Positions 25,176-41,815 of a stretch of DNA of 64,000 nt are shown here, piece after piece (within the stretch, counting starts at the first letter, position 1; the number at the start of each line of letters is the position of its first letter). A program made the translations under genes and the position numbers. The DNA is from Malurus cyaneus samueli (taxonomy: Eukaryota > Chordata > Aves > Passeriformes > Maluridae), in assembly GCA_009741485.1 (NCBI GenBank), contig VKON01002018.1, positions 1 to 64,000 of the forward strand, read 5' to 3'. The notes below the pieces were generated by a model. The model was not told where the DNA came from, searched no databases, and saw only the letters and a program-made list of their open reading frames with translations.

Positions 25176-25257
25176 GGAGACCGGGTGACACAGGACATGT
25201 CCTGAGCCACTGTCAGCAGAACGCTGCAGACTGTCTAGGGGAGGAGACCGGGTGACA

Positions 25258-28593
<3,336 letters not shown>

Positions 28594-28764
28594 CTAGAAA
28601 CACAAAAAAAAAAAATAGAAATGGAACACCACTGATAATTTTAAATCTCTGAACTCTTTCCTGTGAGACTGTAAGAACTGGCACAACAGTGTCCCAGATC
28701 TGCAGCTGTGGAAGAAAAGTTCACGGTTCTCTCCTTTCAAAGCCCTGGCCAGTATCAATCTCCT

Positions 28765-28850
28765 TTATAGAATTATGGAACATCCTGAGTTGAAAGGGAC
28801 CCACAAAAATCATGCAGTCCAACCCCTGGCCCTACAAATCTCAGTAATGG
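28765..28850 (-). mobile_element. Short CR1 3'-end fragment
   Basis: The plus strand TATAGAATTATGGAACATCC, GAGTTGAAAGGGACCCACAA, CCAACCCCTGGCCCT is antisense to a CR1 terminus. It lies in the SSR2 intron upstream of the ATG exon. Confidence 0.75.
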
Positions 28851-29264
28851 GCAAAGCTTTGAGATCACTAAGACTCTTTTAGTACTTTTCAGAGCAAAAG
28901 CTTTGGCAATTAATAGTTCAGCAACTAACAGTTAATTACTGTTGCAAGCCTGGCAGCTTTCCAGCACTGTCTTACACAACAGTTAGTTCCTCTCAGAAAG
29001 CATCAGACCCTCACTTCCAACATTTATTCTTTCCAATTTCCAGCCACTGAGGAACCAGCAGCTCCCTCCAGTGGCTTTTGTGATCCACAAAAGTCCCTGC
29101 TTCAGGCCACATGTCCTGAATTATCCAAACACAGTGCCTCTAGAGCCACCCTGTTGAGAGAACAAGGAGACAACAGGGACACTCACTACAGATATGACCA
29201 GCGAGAACACTTGACAAGGCTTTTAAATGCAAAAACTGCTTCGATGTCAGGGCCTCTGCCCTCC

Positions 29265-29727
29265 ACAGAGTCACAGGGTGATTGGGGTTGGACAGGACTG
29301 TGATCCATCCCCCTGTAATGGGCAAGGACACCTTCCACTACACCAGGTTGCTCTGAGCCCCATCCAACCTGGCCTTGGACCCTTCCAAGGATGAGGCAGC
29401 CACAGCTTCTCTGTGAAACCTGTGACTCATCTCCCTCACAGGGACCAGTTTCTTCTCACTATCATATCCTAACCCTGCCCTCTGGCAGTGGGAAGCCTTA
29501 TTCTGTCACTCCAGGTCCTTGTTTAAAGTCCCTCTCCAGTCCTCTTGAAGCACCTTTACGCACTGGAAGGGGTTCCAGGGTCTCCCTGAAATCATCTCCT
29601 CTCCAGGTGAACACAACCTCTCTCCTCAGAGAAGGGCTCCAGCCCTCAGGGCACCAATGTGGCCTTCTCTGGACTCATTCCAGCAGCTCCACATCCTTCC
29701 CATGCTGGGGCCCCAGAGCTATAGTGG
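29265..29727 (-). mobile_element. CR1 LINE 3' end in SSR2 intron 1
   Basis: Antisense CR1 order on the plus strand: GAGTCACAGGGTGATTGGGG, GGACACCTTCCACTACACCA, CATCCAACCTGGCCTTGGAC, then GGACTCATTCCAGCAGCTCC. Confidence 0.9.
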
Positions 29728-30171
29728 CAGCTCTGCATGGGGCTGTGTCCAGGGCAGAGCAGAGGGTAAGAATCATCCCGTCCACACGCTGCCCATGCTG
29801 CTGGGGCTGAGCCCAGGACAGAGTTGGCTCCCTGTGCATGTTGCCAAGGCACGCTGAGCTTCTTTAACCCACACTCCCAAATCCTTCTCAGGGCTGTTCC
29901 CCATCCATTCTTCCCCGATCTGTGTTTCAGGTTGCCCCAATGCAGGTGCAGCACCTGCCCTTGGCCTCACTGAACCTCCTGGGGTTGGCACGGACTCGCC
30001 TGCCCAACCCATCCCAGTGCCCGTGCCAGAAGCCCCTTCCTTCCCCCCAGTCCTGCCCTGCTGCAGCCGCACAGCTGCACATCCAGCCCAGGCTGCTCCA
30101 GGGCCCCACGGGAATCAGGGACAGCACTCAACAGGGAACCACCCGCTTTCACCCACTGCTGCCCGCAGGAA
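29728..30171 (-). repeat. CR1-derived 444-bp block, near-identical to 15741-16190
   Basis: Second copy of the block downstream of CCT3. The shared segment ends at CTGCCCGCAGGA in both loci, after which the sequences are unrelated. Confidence 0.8.
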
Positions 30172-30261
30172 ATCCCGATTCTGATGCTCCAGCGGCAGAA
30201 CCCGGCCGGTCCTCCCTAGCTCCTCAGAGCCCACGACCGATCCTCTCCTACAGACCCTTCC

Positions 30262-30447
30262 CAGCGCCCCTCGCCCCTCCGTCCAGAGCCCCAAGGACAC
30301 AGCACCGAGCTCCCCCGGGCCTCTCGCCCCTCACCCCTCTGTCCAGAGCCCCAAGGACACAGCACCGAGCTGCCCCGGGCCTCCCGCCCCTCGCCCCTCT
30401 GTCCAGAGCCCCAAGGACACAGCACCGAGCTGCCCCGGGCCTCCCGC
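30262..30447. repeat. 60-bp x 3 tandem repeat
   Basis: Three copies of a 60-bp unit containing GTCCAGAGCCCCAAGGACAC and ACAGCACCGAGCTGCCCCGG. It lies in SSR2 intron 1 and abuts the 19-bp array. Confidence 0.9.
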
Positions 30448-30454
30448 CCCCCCG

Positions 30455-30745
30455 TCTGTCCCGTCCCTCACCGTCTCTCCCGCCCCTCACCGTCTCTCCC
30501 CCCTCACCGTCCTCCGCCCCTCACCGTCTTCCCGTCCCTCACCGTCTCTCCCGCCCCTCACCGTCTCTCCCGCCCCTCACCGTCTCTCCCGCCCCTCACC
30601 GTCTCTCCCGCCCCTCACCGTCTCTCCCGCCCCTCACCGTCTCTCCCGCCCCTCACCGTCTCTCCCGCCCCTCACCGTCTCTCCCGCCCCTCACCGTCTC
30701 TCCCGTCCCTCACCGTCTCTCCCGCCCCTCACCGTCTCTCCCGCC
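30455..30745 (-). repeat. 19-bp minisatellite carrying a repeated 5' splice site
   Basis: About fifteen copies. From the fifth copy on, the spacing is exactly 19 bp. On the minus strand the unit is GGTGAGGGGCGGGAGAGAC, so each copy recreates GAGACG/GTGAGG. The copy nearest the promoter is the natural candidate for the donor of SSR2 non-coding exon 1. Confidence 0.85.
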
Positions 30746-30900
30746 GCCAACGCTGCAAAGACGAGTCAGCGCAGCGCGGCGGAAGTGACGCAATGAAGAG
30801 GCCCTCTGGGAAATGTAGTCCAGGCGCGTGTGGGACACCGCGCCTGCGCAGAGCGCGCTCCCGACGCTGTCCCGTCTGCCATGGTGGCGGCGAGCGGGGA
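30746..30900 (-). promoter_or_regulatory. SSR2: SSR2 promoter, possibly bidirectional
   Basis: CpG-rich sequence. On the minus strand it has ACTACATTTCCCA (30807-30819), the core of a ZNF143-type promoter motif. An ETS-like CTTCCG lies on the minus strand near 30779-30784. TGACGCAAT (30786-30794, plus strand) joins a CRE half-site to a C/EBP half-site, as in ATF4-C/EBP elements. SSR2 exon 1 should begin here. Motif calls are by eye. Confidence 0.65.
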
Positions 30901-30904
30901 GTGA

Positions 30905-31245
30905 GGTGGGGCGGCAGTCCGTGAGGCTCCAGGCCTCTGGAGCCTACAAAGTTTCATGGTGGATCTGTAAAGCAGTGAGGGAGGAGTGAAGGACAAGGAT
31001 CAGAGCTAAATTCCTCGGGGGAACACATCCCCAGTCTCCCTCCCCGCACTGGAGACACCTTGCTTAACTCACTCCCCACAGAGAGGCTCCAGCCTTCTGC
31101 CCGCGGAACAGCATGTATTCTGACCTCCCGAGTGCAAAGTCAGTAAGGTAACAAACTTACAGGCATTTCCAGCAGCGCAGGAAGTCCTGTGAGCTCCCCT
31201 GTGCCTGTCTTTCAGGCAGATGCCTCTGGTGGGAGAAGGGCCTCA
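30905..31245 (+). repeat. Direct repeat R2, diverged match to 33090-33440
   Basis: Shares with 33090-33440 the order GGTGGAT-TGTAAAGCA-TGAG, TTCCT-, CTCCCTCC--GCACTGG, TGACCTCC, GTGCAAAGTCAGTAA, and TGCCTCTGGTGGG-AAGG. Spacing is conserved but divergence is clear. A third, inverted relative is the outer end of arm A (about 25260-25460). Identity is unknown. Confidence 0.6.
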
Positions 31246-31285
31246 GGATCTTCCAGTGTACAGAAAATGCTCCTCACACACACAA

Positions 31286-33285
<2,000 letters not shown>

Positions 33286-33651
33286 ACCTCCGTGGTGCAA
33301 AGTCAGTAATGAAACATTGCTGCTGCCATTTGCAGTACCACAGGAAGCCTTGAGAGCTTTTCTCTTCATGTGTTTCACCCACAGCTGCCTCTGGTGGGGA
33401 AAGGCCCCCAGGGCCCTTACACAGACACAGATGAGCCGCCTGTATGGCTCCAACCCAGGGGGCCCTCACTGGCTTCATGTGCTGCCTAAAATCATTTTAT
33501 TTGAGTTCCCCAGCCTGCCCCAACAGCTCTTCCTACAGCCACTTTCTTCCCTCCCTGCTGCCCCAGGCAGTACTTCTCCAAGCTGTAGACAATGAAAAGC
33601 AAGACAGATGTCCAGCCCCTGTTGGCCATTGAGGCCATTTAAGCATTCTCT

Positions 33652-33694
33652 ATCCCATCCCATCCCATCCCATCCCATCCCATCCCATCCCATC
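33652..33694. repeat. (ATCCC)n microsatellite
   Basis: About eight uninterrupted copies of the pentamer ATCCC. Confidence 0.95.
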
Positions 33695-33817
33695 CATCTC
33701 TCTGCATGGTTTGCTGTATCCAGGGCAGGCTGTTCCCAGTCTCAAAATATTGATACAATACCTGTCCTGGCCCTTAGAACCTCAGAACCTTTTTCTGAGA
33801 AGTAAGACCACTTGCTG

Positions 33818-33915
33818 GAAATATTTCATTTCTCCCCAGTAAGCATCTTTCTTGGTGCTGCTGGTCAGTATGTGATGGCTCTCAGGCCAGAAGGGGAGAT
33901 CACACAGCTCCATTT
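33818..33915. repeat. Dispersed ~95-bp repeat, also at 21921-22015
   Basis: See the copy in CCT3 intron 4. Same order of shared blocks and same orientation. Confidence 0.55.
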
Positions 33916-36900
33916 CCACCCACATAACCGTGTCTCTGACTTGTGTAAAGGAGGGGTGAAACCACACACTTAGAGGGGGTTCCAAGGAGCTGATGTGGTT
34001 GTTGCTTGGGCCAGTATCTAAGAGCAGAGAAATGTGTGGCATCTGTGTCAAGAATTTACCTTTGGCTTTGCAGGTACTGTCTGGGCAGCCTTTGGAATTG
34101 GAGTGTTTGAGCTGAGCTGGGCCATAGTGAGGAGAAGCTCAGGGCTGGTGATTTCTCACAAGTGCAGTGGTAATTTTCTGTCTTTTGGTCACTTTGGTAC
34201 CACAAATGATAACAGCTGGAGCATCCTATCAGTGTGTAGCAGGTGAGCAGAAGGTCATGGAACTTTTGAGGACAGGGTTGTTGTGGAAGACCTCTATGGT
34301 GACCAGTGTGATTCTGGCTGGGAGTTTTTCTTACAGATGATGGAGAGTAACCAGCCAGCTGCAGGAATGGTGTAGTTGGCTGATGCAGCTTCTGTTGAGG
34401 ATGGTTTCAGACTCTGAAAGCTCCATTGAGGGATCAGGGACTGCTGCCCTCTACTGTGTAGATTTGACTTTGATTGGAAAGAGACCCCAGCACAGCCCGT
34501 CTTCCAAAAGTTGCTGGCATTGCTTCTGCATTAATTGTCTCACTTCCTATGTTGTGTGTCCCAGCAGCCTTTCTCTTGGGCAGTGCAGCTGCCTCCTAAC
34601 TCTGTAATATGAAAACCCCTAGACAGGGTAAAACCATGTATTTTGGGGGTGGAAAATTTAATGGTACAAATTTACAGCTATGGAAATTCAGTTAATGCTA
34701 AAGGATAGTCAAAGAGTTCTATCACAAGAGTATTTTTACTGGATGCATATAAGCACAAACACCCCTCTGCAGGATAAAGTGAATTACTGAGAATTTTTCT
34801 TTATTTTGCTCTTTAAAGCTTTACACTTTAGTTCCAGTTTTATTGACCAAGCAAGTCTGATGTGCAGCATCAGTGCAAGGACTGAAGCTGTTGGGGGGGA
34901 GGGAATCTCCCGTTTTTTTGGGGGGGTGGGTTTTGAAAAATGCTGAACCCAAAGAGGAGTGTATTTTCTATGGAAGTTGTATCAGACAAACTCCCTTTGT
35001 CCCTTTTGAATGGTATTGTTAAATTAAAGATCTGCTGGTCAGAGCTCTTTCCCTTGTTTTGTGATACTTTGGGAGGTTGGGGAGAGATCATGTCTATTGA
35101 GACATCCAAATGTCAGAGTAGGGGGTGTGCAGTGGTGCAGTGGACGAGCAGGTGTGAGGAGGATTCAGGGGTCACAGGGGAATTCCACCCCCAAAAGGTG
35201 TCACAGCCCAAAAATGCATGAAAATTCATGGGGAAGAAATAAAAACTATTTAACTGTAAATGTTCTTGAGGGAAATGAAATAAAAAAACCTGTCTCATTG
35301 TTGTATACATTGGAAATAATATTCAATTACAAATACAGAAAAGGGTTTTAAAACAAAAAGTCCATATTGCATATATAAATTGTTTTAGAGTTATATATAG
35401 AGGAGTTTAAAAAACAAAAAAAAAGTCTGAATAGCAAGACTCATTTACCCTTGCTATGAGTTCACAGTCAAAAGAGATGCTGTATGTAATGTAAATAGAG
35501 GTTATACATAAGCATAAGTATATCCCAAATAGGTATCTATAAATGAACAATGTGTAAATAGATGTAAGTGTAAATATCTAAGTCTAAACAGACCTCTAGT
35601 CCAAACACACTTTCTATTCAAGTGTTAATATATGATTTAAATAGGTAGAAATGTAAACAGATCATCTAAATAGATATGTCAGTGTAAACATAAAAATATA
35701 CACAGAAAGAAGGCTGATTAGACATTATAAACAAGTGTAAATACATATATGTAAATGTGTGGAGGAGGTCTCATCAAATGAAAATAGATGACACAAATGA
35801 AATACATCTGTTCTCTAAACCTGTATGTGTCTAAGTAGCTACCTCAGTATAAATAAAATGTGTTGGCAGAGCAGGCAGCCTGGACAGGCACAAACCCATG
35901 TCTAAAACACAAAGAGCAAATTTGTTTGGCTTCCCTCACTAGACAAGGGGATCCCTGAAGGGCAGAGGCATACAGGCAGGGATGCTGCCACCCTTAAGTT
36001 GGTCCATGGTAGAGGATCGTGGGCTGTTCACTCTGGGTTATCTGGGACTGTTCCCAACTGTAAGATCACTGAGCCATATACAATATTCCTGGGCAGTCTC
36101 CCACTTTTAACCCATGACTCCCAAAATTCTCCTTGACCCCTAGCTCAAGAGACCTCTGCTGCTGGAGCTGGAGATGTGTGATAGGGAAATTACAGAGGTA
36201 TCTAATAAAGCATAAAAAAAATCTAAACACATAAACATATCATGCTCTAAGTGTCCCATCCCTCCTCTCAGGGAATTAAACCATGCAGTTAGTCAGGCAC
36301 CACTGGTACATTGTGAGATTCAGTATATAAAGTCTTGAACATGCTGAATATTGTCCTCAATGCTGGCTGATTCAGCAGTCATGTCCAAGTAGCAAATCCC
36401 CTCTGAAAAAGTCTGAAAAGAGCATTTATGATGTTGAAGAGTGTAACAGGATGCTCTGCCAGAGCAGGCATAGAGCAGCTTGAACTTTGTCTCATTTACA
36501 AATTTTCAGTGATAGATTGAGCAAGGTGAGTCTGCTGGTTTTATTGTTCAATAAAATATTGTTCAACAATTGCTGAGACAATTTGACCAAACTATCAGGA
36601 GGACATGGAGGATTGGTGCTCCCTGACTGAGGCCAGGAGCAGCAGGGATGTGCAGGCCCTGGTGTGGAAGTGAGAGGCAGAAATGTCGAGCAGAAGAAAC
36701 CAAAGAGCTGATCTCACCTTTTTCCACAGCAAAGCATATTTTGCTGAGTAAGCCTAGCAACACATAATCTAAAAATGAGTGTGACTGACTGACAGTCAAT
36801 CACTTTATGCTATAAAAGGCCAGTCCCACATTTTCACAGTGAGGATTTCTAGCACACCTCCCTAAGATGTGTGTGAAGATTTTTTCCATGATTTTTCCCC

Positions 36901-37305
36901 CAAGGTTACACCTTGAGGCTGAGATTTGCCCACAGTTGCTGCTAGGGGTGAGGAACATCAATCTCTACTTAATAATTGGGGTTTTTCCAGTTTTAATGTA
37001 ATTGTTTCAATATTGCTTCAAAAATGGAGCATTATGCTAGAAGTTTCAGCTACCTATCCTGTGTACTAGATAATTCTGACTAACATCTTTTTGTCTAAGC
37101 ATTATCAGTATTGTAAACAAATTAAAGAAATAATTTATTTTATTTATATAAATATATTTGGTCAGCCATCCTTAATCCTGCAATACAAAGTTGTATAAAG
37201 GTAGGGTTACACCTGTATGATCCTTTAGACATAAACCTTTGACAACATCTGGACCTGGGAATGGATTTGGCCACACCCAGACTCCTCTACGAGGAGTTTA
37301 GAAAG
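33916..37305. other. Intergenic, AT-rich, no gene recognised
   Basis: 35360-35860 is a degenerate AT-rich repeat rich in GTAAATA and TAGATGT phrases. No conserved exon was seen. Confidence 0.45.
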
Positions 37306-37309
37306 CCAG

Positions 37310-38640
37310 AGCATCATTTCTGCACCTCATGACACAACGTGAGGGCTTCTCTAATAAATTTTGTCTGAAGCTTCCATCCTGCCAGTGACAAAGTGGGAGG
37401 TAGTTCATCATTAATCAGTGTTATAAAGTTACTCAGTGTATAGCAGTTACTCTCAAACTGAAGGCAAACTGTCTTGGATGTCCAGTTCAACCTTGCTAGC
37501 TGCTCCATAGTCACTACTGTGAAAGAATAATAATAATTTAGTTACAGTAAAAACCTACACACGATTTTACATATTGTTCTTGCAGAAATGTATTCAAGGT
37601 GTGTTTTTTGTGCAGCCGACAAAGCACACGGAACCAGCTGGTGATAAGGGAGGAAAAAGGAGTACCATCTCTGTGCAGTAAAACACAGAGTGTTGCTCCA
37701 GTTCCTCCAGCTAATATTGCTCCAGGCTTGGGAACTTGATATGGGACAATTGCCCACAGTGACTGAAGGGCTGTGGTTTGTGCTTTTTCAGATTGGACTT
37801 CAATTTGATGTTTGGTTTGTGACACCAATAATATAGTTCCAGTGCTGTCCCCACTAAATAAGGCACAGGAAATCATCAAAGATACCTAAAACACAGGAAC
37901 TTGAGAATATGATACTAATAGAGATGTAGAGGGGGAGAATGCAGAGCACAGAACCATAGACAGAGGCTGTTATATAAATGGTCATTTCTGGATTAATAGG
38001 TTGCAATCCCATTGTAGAATCCATTGCTGTAAACAATTCCACTTATACTGTGGCTGACATTTTGGAAAAGATACCATCTGGAAGAACTTCAGTCCTCATT
38101 GTGCTTTATACTGGAGGTACAGTCACAGTATTTTATTACAAGATTTGTAATTCTTTCTGTATCTTGCAATGCCCAAATTACAGCTTTAATTCATTTTTCC
38201 ATTGGGTTATAATATATAGCACAGCCTTGTAATATTTTGGACCAAAATCCTACAGATTTTTTCCAACTTTTCAGCCCAGTTGTCTGCCACAATCCCCATG
38301 AGACTTTATAATCTAGAAGTGTAACTTTCAATCCAAAAGGATTTCCTTGCCTAGGAATTTGGTGTGCTCAATCAAAACATTTTTGCAGGCATCAGAGGCT
38401 TCTTCTCGTTTCTTTGTCCATTGCCAGACAACTTTCTTCATGGACCATTTCTGCTGTTTTAACATTTTCCAGATAGTGTCTTGGTGTGAGGTGGCAGGGG
38501 GGTTGAAAGGGAAGAATTTTTTTGCATAGACATTGACTTCTGTCAACGATGAAACATTTTTTGCTGTTATGCTCCTATTTGTTTCTGAGCATGGGACACT
38601 GACTCCCACAAGATCACTCCACATTTGTTTCCTCATCACA
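37310..38640 (-). pseudogene. Decayed endogenous retroviral pol (RT connection to RNase H)
   Basis: Reading the minus strand from 38640 downward, an open stretch with EEASDACKNVLIEH is followed, across stops and frame changes, by a GLWQ-type motif, then GFWSKILQGC and KAVIWALQDTERIT. These match the thumb/connection order of retroviral polymerase (GLWQ, PLGFWS, EKQLLA-WAL-ETE). A later segment around 37860-37540 resembles the RNase H beta-strand/helix region. Stops and frameshifts are frequent, so it is inactive. The element class is not resolved, and LTRs for it were not identified. Nothing beyond these short motifs is reconstructed here. Confidence 0.6.
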
Positions 38641-41065
38641 AATGAGGTAAATCCTCAGTTTTGCCAACTGATTTTCATTCACCACGTGCAGAACTTGTTC
38701 TGAAATTAGAGCACAAATTTCCTAAAAGGTGTTAGCTAGGACACATATAGTAAGACTGTGACTGCTGGTGCAGTCAAGCTCTTCATGAAAGAGGCACCCC
38801 TCTTAAAAGCTGTATTTTGATACTTCTAGTTACTGCTGCCCCATCCAGTTACAGACTAGATCCTGTAATTAGAGCATGAGCCATCCCCATCTGCTGCAGG
38901 AAACTAAAACTTTCTTCCTTGAACATTAACTTCTGAAGGATGCCATTAATTCATCAACGTCTGCATACGCTGTTAAAAAACTGCTGCACACAACCCTTGA
39001 TGCAGCACAGGAGTGGCAACACCCTGCCAAACAGGACCCCTGATGTTTTGTCACTGAGCACATCCCGAGTGTATCTGATCCTTACTCCCTAAATGGGTTT
39101 CACAGAGTTTTTCACCAATTAATAAGTGGATGGACACAGCCCCACTATTCCAAGCCCACAAAATCCATGTCAGTTTACCTCCTCCTCTCTTCTGCTGATA
39201 GATCTCCAAAAACTCCCTTTGGGACTATAAGTTTGTGTGATCTGCACCCCTCCATCTAGCAGATGTCTCTGCCCCTCCATTTGTATGAGGGGTCATGCTT
39301 CTACCACCTCCATTTTTGCTAAATCTGGATAAAGCTCAACTTGGGAGTCTAAAGACACTCTAGCTATTTCCATCCCACTCCTCAGAATCCTGTAAATACG
39401 ACTGAGAAATCAAAATCTTATTTTTCCCATATCTGTGCCTTTGCTTGTGATCAATATGTGCCACCACACATTGCTGTTCCACAGTCATTCTACACTGCAC
39501 TGGTGCTCATAGCACCAACCACTCTGCTGGGGTATAATTACACCTTGTGTGATTTTATCTTGTAAAGGCCTGACTTTCCTTTCCAGCTCTCACATTGTTC
39601 TGCACTGCTGTAACTTCATGATCCAGAGCTCTAGGATGAGCAGTTAGCATCTCCCCACTAACTTGCAAGAAAGCTTTGATGCTCTTCCCCAGAGAGCACG
39701 GGCAGTAAATATTTGTGTGCTGGATCTTTAAAAAGAGGAAAGGAACAACAAAGGAAGCTGCAGCCCATGGCCACAGATGATCAATACCTTATCCATAGAT
39801 TATCCACAGCTTTAGATTGTGGTGTTTAAGGCAAATGTGGCTCTGTTGCTCTTGGAGTGTATCAAAGTGAGTGACTGGCACCTGAGAGGGTGCTGGTTTG
39901 GGGGATTCACTACCCAGCAGCCATCTTTGTGCAGACACAGAAAAAACAAATATCCTGGCTCTGGGTGTAGATCTGTTCCTGGCACACTATGGGAAAGAAC
40001 CCATTTTGGGGACATTATGCTGACCCAGATGGAGTGGCCATAAGGCTTTACCTGGATCATCTTGCTGCCCCTGGCAATGGAGAAGCAAATCAGACAGCCA
40101 GCTGGTCAGGGACTCCTCCAAATCCTCTTCATCATCATGGCAGCGAGCAAATCCAAAGTGCAATGCTCCAGAGATATTCAGCAAGGGCGGATGGGTGGAT
40201 GGAATCCTTGGATTGGCAAGTACACTGTTGTTCCTTTCTCACATGGCTTTACCAAAAAGTGAAAGTTTATCAGTGTAACTGATCAGTGGGATCAGTCTCC
40301 ACATGAGCCACAAGGAAACATTTGGCAGTGGGGGTTAATCAATCAGTGGGGTGGGAACAGTGTAGCTACTTAAGGTCCAAGCTTTTTTACTGCAGAAAAA
40401 AAAAAAGTGTTAGAGAAGGAGAAAGAAGAATGGGCTGAATATTTGGGGGTCTTGGCCTGAATGTGCTATTTGTAGACAGAAGGGGTCAACTATAAGATGT
40501 AAATGTTATGATGGTGGAGGATTTTGAGAGTGCAGGAAGGGGACCAGGGGAAAATACAAGGGCACGCCCAGTTGATACTCTGGTTCCAGTAAAGCTGGGG
40601 AATGAAACACTAGATTTTTTTTTTTTTTTTGGTCAATAGTGGAGCCACACATTCAGAAGTTACTTGCTGCAAGGACCTGGTAAGCAAAGTTCCAGTGCAG
40701 ATTGTTGGGACAGCAGGAAAGTGAGCTTTGCAGCCACTCCTACCACCCATGGCATTGTTGGTGAGACTAAAACAACTCACCCATTTCTCTATATGATAAA
40801 ATACCCCCTTCCCTTGCTGGGACAAAATATATTTTATAACTTAAATGCACAAAACTTTAAACCTTCTCTGCAAATACTGTGCGGCTTCACATTACACTTG
40901 AGACAGGCTGCAAAGCTCTGATCTTCCTGTTAATGGGTAAACCATCAGAGAACATTGGAGAAAATATTCCAGATGGCATTTCAAATGCAGTGATCCCCAT
41001 GGACTTCAGGAAAACAAGGTGAAGCAAACAATCTGTCTCCCGTTATGACAAAAAGCTCAGAATTG
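38641..41065. other. Unassigned, probably ERV-derived
   Basis: No confident gene. The minus strand at 39812-40184 has two open stretches, one with CLHKDGCWVVNP, vaguely like a retroviral surface protein, but the evidence is too weak to name. The sequence from about 40576 onward is duplicated at 54784. Confidence 0.35.
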
Positions 41066-41760
41066 AAAGTTAAACCATTAAGAGTGAATCAATATCCTAT
41101 AAAGACAGAAGAACAAAAAAGGTCTGGAACCATTGATACACACATTCTTGAATTTCAGCATACTCAGACAGTGTCAATCTGATTTTAGATGCCTTCCTAC
41201 AGGTAAAGAAGCTTTGTTTTCTCGAGTTCAGATTAATACAAGTTTAAGAGCAATCATTCAAATATGTGCGGATATACAACCAAATATACCACATCCTTAT
41301 GCCATGTTAACGTCAGCGCTGAAAGCAAATTCCTATTTTACTGTTTTGGCCTTAAAGGATGTTTTCTCATGTATCCCAACAGATGGGAAAAGCCAAACAA
41401 TCTTTTGCTATGATGGGAGAATCCTATGACTGAAGAAAAGATTCAGCTCCCTCAAGGATTCAAAACTAAATCCACTTTATTTGGTGGTTTCAGCAAAAGG
41501 AGTAGAACAATGGACAAAAGGTAACAGTGTTTCCCCTTTTTTCGATCTATAGATGACATCCTAATTGGAGCTGACAAGGAGCAAGCAAACCTGCTTGTAA
41601 GTGATCCTAAGCCTGCAGAACTTTTTGGGACTTGCTGGAGTTTCAAGAAAAAGAACTCATATTGCAAAAAGGTAAGACCAATCCCTTAGCATTAAGGTAT
41701 GAAAAGGACAACGAGCTCTGGGAGAAGAAAGAAAAGTCGCAATGTTCCCAATTGCAGTTC
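41066..41760 (+). pseudogene. Decayed endogenous retroviral pol, reverse transcriptase part
   Basis: The plus strand shows, in order and in different frames, VNQYPIKTEEQK (41070s), a PHPYAMLTSALK / FTVLALKDVFSCIP segment (about 41285-41380) and DDILIGADKEQ (about 41550). These correspond to the RT entry, the LKDAFFCIP active-site strand and the DD catalytic motif of gammaretrovirus-like pol. Several stops and frame changes interrupt it. The remainder of pol resumes at 43130 after an LTR-like insertion. Inactive relic. Confidence 0.75.
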
Positions 41761-41815
41761 CTAAGACTAAAAGGTAACTAATTTTTTGTTAGTGGCAGTA
41801 TTTTGCCCCATATGG

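Noticed and set aside
29922..30788. A 288-codon plus-strand open frame rich in Pro/Ser/Leu
   Set aside because: It is CR1 sequence joined to the 60-bp and 19-bp minisatellites; the repetitive tail is the translated array.
39812..40184. Minus-strand stretch resembling a retroviral envelope
   Set aside because: Only a few residues (CLHKDGCWVVNP) are suggestive; no transmembrane or cleavage signals could be tied to it, and its position relative to pol is wrong for one provirus.
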